Positions 1 through 6,858 of a DNA stretch of 6,858 nt are shown here, one piece after another. The stretch covers positions 1 to 6,858 of the forward strand of contig JAEXEM010000139.1 of assembly GCA_023401045.1 (NCBI GenBank), read 5' to 3'. The first letter of the stretch is position 1, and the number at the start of each line of letters is the position of its first letter. The notes under the pieces were generated by a model. That model was not told where the DNA came from, searched no databases, and worked only from the letters and a program-made list of their open reading frames with translations. Source of the DNA: Actinomycetes bacterium (GTDB lineage: Bacteria; Actinomycetota; Actinomycetes; Actinomycetales; Cellulomonadaceae). The position numbers were made by a program, and so were the translations under genes.

Positions 1-496
1 CGACGAGCCCCGCGCGGTGCGCGTCGAGCAGCGCCCGGACGAACGGCTCGAGGACGCCCGGCCCCGTGCCCCACGTGACGTGGAACCGGGGCACCGAGTT
101 CCCGTGGCCGTCGGCGAGGTGGCCGCCGCGCTCGGCCCACTGCACGAGCGGGAACCACCGCACGCCGAGGTCGTGCAGCCACGCGCGCATCCCGCCTGCG
201 GCGAAGTCGACGTAGGCCTCGGCCCACGCCCGGCCCCAGCGGTCCGACCCGTCGTCGGCGAAGCGCGCCGACCCCAGCCAGTCGGCCAGCGCGAGGTCCG
301 CGCCGTCGCGCACCCCGAGGCGGCGCTGCTCGGGGGAGTCGACGAGGAACAGGCCGCCGAACGACCACCAGGCCTGACCGCCGAGGCCCGCCGAGGACTC
401 CGCGTCGAGCAGGAGCACGCGCCTGCCCGCGGCCACCAGCTCCGCGGTGGCGACCAGGCCCGCGAGCCCGGCCCCGACGACGACGACGTCAGCCAT
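1..496 (-). CDS. FAD-binding dehydrogenase, Rv0785-like (3'-truncated by window edge)
   Basis: Only the first 165 residues are present; the gene continues beyond base 1. The protein opens with a Rossmann dinucleotide-binding fold: MADVVVVGAGLAGL has the GxGxxG motif at residues 8-13, and a strand ending in D31 (VLLLD) supplies the usual acidic residue that contacts the adenosine ribose. Residues 39-52 (GGQAWWSFGGLFLV), then SPEQRRLGVRD and later HGNSVPRFHVTWGTGP, match from memory the N-terminus of mycobacterial Rv0785. That family, of about 550-570 residues, belongs to the fumarate reductase/ketosteroid dehydrogenase flavoprotein superfamily and is usually annotated only as FAD-binding dehydrogenase. 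The substrate is unknown; a 3-ketosteroid dehydrogenase role cannot be claimed from this part. No signal peptide is seen, so a cytoplasmic protein is likely. The ATG at 496 is chosen because the Rossmann strand begins directly after it. It lies 39 bp downstream of glgX on the same strand but has its own promoter-like hexamer. Confidence 0.85.
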   Translation of the reverse strand, partial: MADVVVVGAGLAGLVATAELVAAGRRVLLLDAESSAGLGGQAWWSFGGLFLVDSPEQRRLGVRDGADLALADWLGSARFADDGSDRWGRAWAEAYVDFAAGGMRAWLHDLGVRWFPLVQWAERGGHLADGHGNSVPRFHVTWGTGPGVLEPFVRALLDAHRAGLV

Positions 497-502
497 GCGG
501 GC

Positions 503-508
503 ACGCTA
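503..508 (-). promoter_or_regulatory. Candidate -10 hexamer for a leaderless FAD-dehydrogenase transcript
   Basis: Read on the minus strand the hexamer is TAGCGT, matching the actinobacterial TAnnnT -10 pattern. Exactly 6 nt (GCCCGC) separate it from the ATG at 496, so a transcript would start at or next to the A of ATG. There is no Shine-Dalgarno sequence in front of this ATG and no recognisable -35. The whole gap to the glgX stop is 39 bp, so this would be an internal promoter between two same-strand genes. Inferred from pattern only. Confidence 0.4.
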
Positions 509-535
509 CCGCCGCCGACGCGCGCGGCACGAGGG

Positions 536-2734
<2,199 letters not shown>

Positions 2735-2756
2735 GTCCTCATCGTGCCAGGACGCA

Positions 2757-2774
2757 GGGGACCGGCGCGTCCCC
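2757..2774. repeat. Inverted repeat in the glgX-etfB divergent region
   Basis: GGGGAC at 2757-2762 pairs perfectly with GTCCCC at 2769-2774 across a 6-nt loop. Outer GCA (2754-2756) and TGC (2778-2780) could extend it past a 3-nt bulge. It lies 23 bp upstream of the chosen glgX start. It could be an operator or a 5' leader hairpin of glgX, but inverted repeats of this size occur by chance in such G+C-rich DNA. Confidence 0.25.
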
Positions 2775-2833
2775 GCCTGCGGTGCGGGCGGTTCCCACCT
2801 GGCGAACACGGGGAGCGGGTGGCGGGCCCGCGG

Positions 2834-2843
2834 ACGGTAACGT
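2834..2843. promoter_or_regulatory. Candidate bidirectional promoter: overlapping opposed -10 hexamers
   Basis: On the plus strand TAACGT (2838-2843) fits TAnnnT and ends 7 nt before the etfB GTG at 2851, so etfB would have a leaderless transcript. On the minus strand TACCGT (2839 down to 2834) also fits TAnnnT and points toward glgX; the two share the T-A base pairs at 2838-2839. A minus-strand start near 2827 would give glgX a leader of roughly 90 nt to its GTG at 2734. No -35 box is recognisable on either side. Pattern-based inference, untested. Confidence 0.4.
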
Positions 2844-2850
2844 TCAGCGG

Positions 2851-3645
2851 GTGAGGATCGTCGTCTGCGTGAAGTTCGTCCCCGACATCCAGTCCGAGCG
2901 CTCGCTCGGGCCCGACGGGCGCCTCGTGCGCGACGGCGGGGACGGCACCCTCAACGAGCTCGACGAGAACGCCGTCGAGACCGCGCTCACCCTCGTCGAG
3001 GAGCACGGCGGCGAGGTCGTCGTGCTCACCGTCGGGCCGGACGACGCGGTCGACGCGGTGCGCAAGGGTCTGCAGATGGGCGCCGACACCGCGGTGCACG
3101 TGCTCGACGACGACCTCGCCGGGTCCGACGCGATCGGGACCGCGACGGTGCTCGCCGCGGCCGTGCGCCACCTCGGTGCCGAGGCGCCCGTCGACCTCGT
3201 CGTCACCGGCATGGCCGGCCTCGACGGCCTGACGTCGCTGCTGCCGACGGCGCTGGCCGAGCTGCTCGGGCTGCCCGCGCTCCCGCTGGCCTCGAGCCTC
3301 ACGGTCGACCCGTCGGCCGGCACCGCCACGGTGACGCGCCGCCTCGACCACGCCGAGGAGACGCTCGCGGCGGACCTGCCCGTGCTCGTGTCCGTCACCG
3401 ACGGCATCAACGAGCCGCGCTACCCGAACTTCAAGGGCATCATGGCCGCACGCAAGAAGCCGGTCACCACCCTCACCCTCGCCGACCTCGGCGTCGACCC
3501 CGCCACCGTCGGGTCGGCCGGGGCCCGCACCGAGGTCCTCGAGGCGGCCCCGCGCCCGCCGCGCGAGGACCGTGTGCTCGTCACCGACACCGGCGACGCC
3601 GGCACCCGACTCGCGGCCTGGCTCGTCGAGCGCAAGCTCGTCTGA
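2851..3645 (+). CDS. etfB: Electron transfer flavoprotein subunit beta (FixA family)
   Basis: EtfB pairs with EtfA to form the soluble FAD-carrying heterodimer that takes electrons from acyl-CoA and related dehydrogenases and hands them to the quinone pool. The 264-residue product begins MRIVVCVKFVPD, the family's nucleotide-binding N-terminus (KxVPD), followed by NELDENAVETAL at residues 35-46. The ETF-beta signature region spans about 163-194 and includes RRLDHAEETLAADLP. The recognition loop NEPRYPNFKGIMAARKKP (187-204) closely matches actinobacterial FixA. The nucleotide loop near 119-131 reads TGMAGLDGLTSLL and keeps D125-G126 and T128. Length is normal for the family (about 250-265). 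The frame stays open upstream, but GTG 2851 is chosen because the conserved N-terminus begins there. It has no Shine-Dalgarno and probably lacks a leader. It lies 44 bp ahead of etfA, almost certainly in one operon. Confidence 0.95.
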   Translation: MRIVVCVKFVPDIQSERSLGPDGRLVRDGGDGTLNELDENAVETALTLVEEHGGEVVVLTVGPDDAVDAVRKGLQMGADTAVHVLDDDLAGSDAIGTATVLAAAVRHLGAEAPVDLVVTGMAGLDGLTSLLPTALAELLGLPALPLASSLTVDPSAGTATVTRRLDHAEETLAADLPVLVSVTDGINEPRYPNFKGIMAARKKPVTTLTLADLGVDPATVGSAGARTEVLEAAPRPPREDRVLVTDTGDAGTRLAAWLVERKLV

Positions 3646-3677
3646 GACCCGCCGCCCCCGAACGCACCGCACCACCC

Positions 3678-3682
3678 GGAGG
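3678..3682 (+). promoter_or_regulatory. Ribosome binding site of etfA
   Basis: GGAGG lies 7 nt before the GTG at 3690. It is the clearest Shine-Dalgarno sequence in the window and fixes the etfA start, in contrast to etfB upstream, which has none. This fits etfA being translated from an internal position of an etfBA mRNA. Confidence 0.8.
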
Positions 3683-3689
3683 ACCCGCC

Positions 3690-4667
3690 GTGACCGACAC
3701 CCCCGTGCTCGTCCTGCTCGACCACGCCCCCGACGGCACGCTGCGCCCGCCCGTGCGCGAGCTCCTCACGCTCGCCCGCGGCCTCGCCGGCGACGCCGGG
3801 GTCGAGGGCGTCTGGGCGGGCCAGGAGGACGTCGCGCACGCGCTGCCCGTCCTCGCCGCCCAGGGCGTGCGCCGTGTCCACCGGCTCGTCACCGACGCCG
3901 ACGTCCATCTGTCGTCGGTGCTCGCCGACGGGCTGCAGGCCGCGCTCGCTGCCTCCGGCGCGCGGCTCGTCGTCCTCGTCTCCTCGTTCGAGAACAAGGA
4001 GGCCGCGGCGCGCCTCGCGGTGCGCACCGGCGCGGGCGTCGTCACCGACGCCGACGGGCTCGCCGTCGAGGGCGGACGGGTCGTCGCGAGCAAGACCGTG
4101 CTCGCCGGGACGTGGACGACGCGCTGCGCCGTCACCGCGCCGACGGCCGTCGTCACCGTCAAGGCGAACTCCGTCACCGCCGAGGACGCCCCCGCACCCG
4201 GCGAGCCGCAGGTCGTCGACCTCGCCGTGCCGTCGGGCGGCGGTCCGCAGGTGCGGCTGCTCGCCCGCACCGAGCACGCCGCGTCGGGCCGTCCCGACCT
4301 CGGGTCGGCGCACGTCGTCGTCGTCGGCGGGCGGGGCACCGAGGGGGACTTCTCCGCGGTCGAGGAGCTCGCCGACGTGCTCGGCGGTGCCGTCGGCGCC
4401 ACCCGCGTCGCGACCGACGAGGGTTGGATCGGCCACGACGCGCAGATCGGCCAGACCGGTGTGACGGTCTCCCCGCGGCTCTACGTCGGCGCGGGCGTGT
4501 CCGGTGCGGTGCACCACCGCGGCGGCATGCAGGCGTCCGGCACGATCGTCGCCGTCAACAACGACCCCGACGCCCCGATCTTCGAGATCGCGGACTTCGG
4601 GGTGGTCGGCGACCTCTTCACCGTGCTGCCGCAGGCGGCTGCCGAGCTGCGTCGGCTCCAGGACTGA
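3690..4667 (+). CDS. etfA: Electron transfer flavoprotein subunit alpha (FixB family)
   Basis: This subunit holds the redox-active FAD of the ETF heterodimer. The product is 325 residues, a normal length. The N-terminal half (about 1-185) is the ETF alpha/beta fold with LDHAPDGTLRP near the start and TWTTRCAVTAPTAVVTVKAN around 141-160. The C-terminal half is the FAD-binding domain: VVVGGRGT at 210-217, then the diagnostic run starting DAQIGQTG (250-257), followed by SPRLYVGAGVSGAVHH (261-276). The end, AVNNDPDAPIFEIADFGVVGDL, carries the conserved FAD-contacting NxDxxAPIF and ADxGxVGD motifs. The start GTG is set by a GGAGG 7 nt upstream. It follows etfB by 44 bp. No ETF-quinone oxidoreductase or dehydrogenase partner lies in this window. 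A hairpin follows 25 nt after the stop and probably ends the transcript. Confidence 0.96.
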   Translation: MTDTPVLVLLDHAPDGTLRPPVRELLTLARGLAGDAGVEGVWAGQEDVAHALPVLAAQGVRRVHRLVTDADVHLSSVLADGLQAALAASGARLVVLVSSFENKEAAARLAVRTGAGVVTDADGLAVEGGRVVASKTVLAGTWTTRCAVTAPTAVVTVKANSVTAEDAPAPGEPQVVDLAVPSGGGPQVRLLARTEHAASGRPDLGSAHVVVVGGRGTEGDFSAVEELADVLGGAVGATRVATDEGWIGHDAQIGQTGVTVSPRLYVGAGVSGAVHHRGGMQASGTIVAVNNDPDAPIFEIADFGVVGDLFTVLPQAAAELRRLQD

Positions 4668-4692
4668 GCCGGCGGCCCCGGGCGCCCAGCGG

Positions 4693-4718
4693 CGGCCGAC
4701 CGGCGTCCCGGTCGGCCG
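4693..4718. terminator. Bidirectional hairpin terminator between convergent genes
   Basis: CGGCCGACCGG (4693-4703) and CCGGTCGGCCG (4708-4718) form a perfect 11-bp stem with the 4-nt loop CGTC. It fills most of the 54-bp gap between the etfA stop and the stop of the minus-strand phosphotransferase gene, so it can act on both transcripts. No T-run follows on either strand, as is common for actinobacterial hairpins. Termination is therefore inferred from position and stem strength. Confidence 0.7.
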
Positions 4719-4721
4719 GGC

Positions 4722-5714
4722 TCAGTCGAGGTCGCGCAGCCAGCGCAGCGTCGCACCGGCCTGGGCGGCCTGGAACGCGCGCAGGTTGGGGATCCCCGGA
4801 GGGGCCGGCTGCGTCGAGGACCACGCGAAGTACCCCGCGAGGCCCGCGAGGGCGGCCCGCAGGTCGTCGACGTGGACGCCCTCGGAGACCTCCCGCTGCG
4901 CGAACAGCCCCCGCGGGTCCCCCGCGCCGCCCTGCAGCGCGACGCTCGGCAGCATGAACGCGAGGTCGAGCCAGCGAGCGCCGACGCTCGCGTGCGGCCA
5001 GTCGATGAGCCACACGCGGTCGTGGCCGTCCTCGACCATGACGTTGTCGGCGCGCAGGTCGCCGTGGACGAGGGTGTCGCCCGCGCAGACCGGCAGCGCG
5101 CGCTCCTCCCAGCGGACGAGGTCGGCGAGGTGATCGAGCGCCCAGCGCCCCGGCTCGTCGACGAGCTCGGCCAGACGCTCGCGCTGCGCGGGCTCGGCAG
5201 CGGCGGCAGCTCGCCAGCCGGTGAAGTCCCCGCTCAGCTGGTCGTCGGTGCGCGGCAGGTCGTGCCCGGGCACGGGGGTGCAGCGCGACAGGTCGTCGAT
5301 CGCCGCGAGGACGACCGCGAGGTCGTCGGCCCGCCACGGCAGCTCCGGGGAGCGGCCCTGCACCGCGTCGAACCCGAGGAGCACCCAGTGCCCGTCGTCG
5401 TCCCACCACCGCAGCGCGGGCGCCGGGACCTCGGGCGGCAGCGCGGCGGCGGCGCGGATCTCGGCGCGTGCGAGCTCGGGGGAGTGCGGGTTCTGGTCGG
5501 ACGAGACGGCCTTGACGAAGACCGCCCGGCCGTCGGTCAGCTCGAGCACCGCGCAGAAGCCGGGGGAGAAGCCGCTCGTCGCCGAGGTCTCGGCCGTCAC
5601 GCGGGCGCCCGCGAGCGTCTCGATGCGCTGGCGGACCGCCCTGGGCAGGTCCCGCCAGTCCAGCCGCTGGCCCCCGAAGGCCAGCGGCAGCGCCATGACG
5701 TCGTCGGCACTCAC
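4722..5714 (-). CDS. Aminoglycoside phosphotransferase (APH)-fold family protein
   Basis: This is a kinase-like small-molecule phosphotransferase of the APH/choline kinase fold; the substrate cannot be told from sequence. The 330-residue product shows a small N-lobe with AVFVKAV (candidate ATP-binding lysine K68) and a hinge near HWVLLGFDAVQG. Brenner's motif HGDLRADNVMV gives H217, catalytic base D219 and N224. The metal-binding aspartate is D238 in LIDWPHASVG, followed by RWLDLAF. These residues are intact, so activity is likely. I chose the GTG at 5714 because an AGGA lies 7 nt upstream; a GTG at 5720 and an ATG at 5696 are possible alternatives. The frame runs open far upstream, but that part is antisense to the cysteine desulfurase. 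It converges on etfA and diverges from the desulfurase, sitting inside an otherwise co-directional etfBA-iscS neighbourhood. Family membership is no evidence of antibiotic resistance. Confidence 0.9.
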   Translation of the reverse strand: MSADDVMALPLAFGGQRLDWRDLPRAVRQRIETLAGARVTAETSATSGFSPGFCAVLELTDGRAVFVKAVSSDQNPHSPELARAEIRAAAALPPEVPAPALRWWDDDGHWVLLGFDAVQGRSPELPWRADDLAVVLAAIDDLSRCTPVPGHDLPRTDDQLSGDFTGWRAAAAAEPAQRERLAELVDEPGRWALDHLADLVRWEERALPVCAGDTLVHGDLRADNVMVEDGHDRVWLIDWPHASVGARWLDLAFMLPSVALQGGAGDPRGLFAQREVSEGVHVDDLRAALAGLAGYFAWSSTQPAPPGIPNLRAFQAAQAGATLRWLRDLD

Positions 5715-5721
5715 GCGCACA

Positions 5722-5725
5722 TCCT
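5722..5725 (-). promoter_or_regulatory. Possible ribosome binding site deciding the APH-family start
   Basis: Read on the minus strand, AGGA lies 7 nt before the GTG at 5714 but only 1 nt before the alternative GTG at 5720, so it favours the inner start. The same bases form CAGGAT (5726-5721), a weak -10-like hexamer 6 nt before the start, so a leaderless start remains possible. Confidence 0.4.
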
Positions 5726-5759
5726 GCCAGCATCGCCTGGGTCGTCCCGTGCGCGTTCG

Positions 5760-5765
5760 TAGACT
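5760..5765 (+). promoter_or_regulatory. Candidate -10 hexamer for a leaderless cysteine desulfurase transcript
   Basis: TAGACT matches TAnnnT and is separated from the GTG at 5772 by 6 nt (GGTGCT). There is no Shine-Dalgarno sequence in front of this GTG and no evident -35 box. It lies in the 57-bp divergent gap to the APH-family gene. A promoter here would let the desulfurase be expressed independently of etfBA, which the hairpin at 4693-4718 also suggests. Confidence 0.5.
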
Positions 5766-5771
5766 GGTGCT

Positions 5772-6858
5772 GTGAGCGCTCCCCGCCGCCGTGCGGTCTA
5801 CCTCGACCACGCGGCCACCACGCCGATGCGTCCGGCGGCTCTCGAGGCGCTGACCACGGCGCTCGCGAGCACCGGCAACCCGTCGTCGTTGCACACCGCC
5901 GGCCGGTCCGCGCGCCGCACCGTCGAGGAGGCCCGGGAGCGGTTCGCCGCCGCGGTCGGGGCGCGCCCGAGCGAGGTCGTGTGGACCGGCGGCGGGACGG
6001 AGGCCGACAACCTCGCGGTCAAGGGGCTGTTCTGGGCGCGCCGTGCGGTGGACCCGGGACGCCGGCGCGTGCTCGTCTCCGCCGTCGAGCACCACGCCGT
6101 GCTCGACCCGGCCTTCTGGCTCGCCGAGCACGCGGGCGCCGAGGTCGTCCTGCTGCCCGTCGACGGCGACGGCGTCGTGCGGCTCGACGCGCTGCGCGAC
6201 GAGCTCGCCGCCAACGCCGGCACCGTCGCGCTCGTGTCGGTCATGTGGGCCAACAACGAGACGGGTGCGCTGCAGCCGGTCGAGGAGGTCGTCGCGCTCG
6301 CGCACCGGTACGGCGTCCCGGTGCACACCGACGCCGTGCAGGCCGTCGGTCAGGTGCCCGTCGAGGTCGGTGCGAGCGGTGCGGACGCCGTCACCGTGAG
6401 CGGTCACAAGTGCGGCGGGCCCGGCGGCACCGGTGCGCTCGTCGTGCGCCGGGGGCTCGCGCTCGAGCCGGTGCTGCACGGCGGCGGCCAGGAGCGCGGC
6501 GTGCGCTCCGGGACGCTCGACCACGCGCTCCTCGCGTCGTTCGCCGTCGCGGTCGAGGAGGCCGTCGCGGAGCGTGCCGGGCACGCGGCCCGCGTCGGGG
6601 CCCTGCGGGACGACCTCGTGCGGCGGGTGCGCGCCGAGGTGCCCGAGGCCGTCCTGCGGGGGCCTGCCGACCCTGCGCGCCGGCTGCCCGGCACCGCCCA
6701 CCTCACGTTCCCCGGGTGCGAGGGCGACTCCCTGCTCTACCTGCTCGACGCCGCCGGCGTCGAGGTCTCGACGGGCTCGGCGTGCCAGGCCGGTGTGCCG
6801 CGTCCCTCGCACGTGCTGCTCGCCATGGGGGTGGACGAGGACGAGGCCCGCGGTGCGC
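5772..6858 (+). CDS. iscS: Cysteine desulfurase, IscS/NifS type (3'-truncated by window edge)
   Basis: This PLP enzyme removes sulfur from L-cysteine to give alanine and an enzyme persulfide, which feeds tRNA thiolation and possibly Fe-S cluster assembly. The 362 residues present start MSAPRRRAVYLDHAATTPMRP, typical of the family. Visible active-site elements are GGGTEADN at 73-80 (phosphate contacts), H107 in VEHHAV, NNETG at 161-165, D187 and Q190 in TDAVQ, the PLP Schiff-base lysine K213 in SGHK, HGGGQERGVRSGT at 236-248, and catalytic C338 in TGSACQAG. The closest remembered relative is M. tuberculosis IscS (Rv3025c, 393 residues), so roughly 30 C-terminal residues lie outside the window. 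The GTG at 5772 is chosen because the fold begins at once and the -10 hexamer implies a leaderless start. In actinobacteria mnmA/trmU usually follows. Cys214 directly after K213 is unusual. NifS or SufS-like naming is possible; the short SAC loop favours the IscS/NifS class. Confidence 0.93.
   Translation, partial: MSAPRRRAVYLDHAATTPMRPAALEALTTALASTGNPSSLHTAGRSARRTVEEARERFAAAVGARPSEVVWTGGGTEADNLAVKGLFWARRAVDPGRRRVLVSAVEHHAVLDPAFWLAEHAGAEVVLLPVDGDGVVRLDALRDELAANAGTVALVSVMWANNETGALQPVEEVVALAHRYGVPVHTDAVQAVGQVPVEVGASGADAVTVSGHKCGGPGGTGALVVRRGLALEPVLHGGGQERGVRSGTLDHALLASFAVAVEEAVAERAGHAARVGALRDDLVRRVRAEVPEAVLRGPADPARRLPGTAHLTFPGCEGDSLLYLLDAAGVEVSTGSACQAGVPRPSHVLLAMGVDEDEARGA

Noticed and set aside
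511..528. Possible hairpin GCCGC/GCGGC between the glgX stop and the FAD dehydrogenase start.
   Set aside because: It has only a 5-bp stem with an 8-nt loop in very G+C-rich DNA and no T-run, so it is not distinguishable from chance.
3572..4957. Plus-strand 461-codon frame overlapping etfA in another reading frame.
   Set aside because: Its product is almost entirely Arg/Ala/Pro repeats, overlaps etfA out of frame, and runs through the hairpin into the antisense of the APH-family gene.
4722..5714. Possibility that the APH-family gene is an aminoglycoside resistance determinant.
   Set aside because: The Brenner motif defines the fold and not the substrate. No resistance-type neighbours or mobile element are present, and most chromosomal actinobacterial members are uncharacterised kinases.
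5715..6812. Minus-strand upstream extension of the APH-family frame, which would give a 696-residue fusion protein.
   Set aside because: The extension lies opposite the cysteine desulfurase coding sequence and reads as an R/G/H/D-rich shadow. The APH fold and a plausible ribosome binding site begin at about 5714.

Overview
This looks like an ordinary stretch of chromosome from a high-G+C actinobacterium. The G+C content is well over 70% by eye, third codon positions are almost always G or C, and GTG starts are frequent. The protein families and their order fit the Actinomycetota, and the sequence style suggests Micrococcales (Cellulomonas-like). That genus-level guess is inference only. I see no RNA gene, CRISPR array, insertion sequence, phage gene or attachment site.

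Layout. On the minus strand, the window opens with the N-terminal 165 residues of a large FAD-binding dehydrogenase resembling mycobacterial Rv0785 (1-496, cut by the window edge). Upstream of it on the same strand is a complete glycogen debranching enzyme, GlgX (536-2734). A 116-bp divergent region separates glgX from the plus-strand pair etfB (2851-3645) and etfA (3690-4667), which encode electron transfer flavoprotein. A minus-strand aminoglycoside-phosphotransferase-fold gene (4722-5714) converges on etfA, with a perfect 11-bp hairpin in the short gap. It diverges from a plus-strand IscS/NifS-type cysteine desulfurase (5772 onward), which runs off the window end just past its catalytic cysteine.

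How the genes relate. EtfB and EtfA form one heterodimer that passes electrons from acyl-CoA and similar dehydrogenases to the membrane ETF dehydrogenase. The order etfB, etfA, (one or two variable genes), iscS, then the tRNA thiolase mnmA/trmU recurs in actinobacteria; in M. tuberculosis it is fixA-fixB-Rv3027c-Rv3026c-iscS-trmU. So mnmA is the expected gene just beyond the right edge. GlgX and the FAD dehydrogenase are not obviously linked to that block.

The most interesting sequence-level signal is at the starts. Three of the five genes (FAD dehydrogenase, etfB, cysteine desulfurase) lack a Shine-Dalgarno sequence and instead have a TAnnnT hexamer 6-7 nt before the start codon, as expected for leaderless mRNAs. 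At etfB this hexamer overlaps an opposite-strand TAnnnT facing glgX, a candidate bidirectional promoter. I found no convincing undescribed system; the genes are recognisable housekeeping or accessory families.
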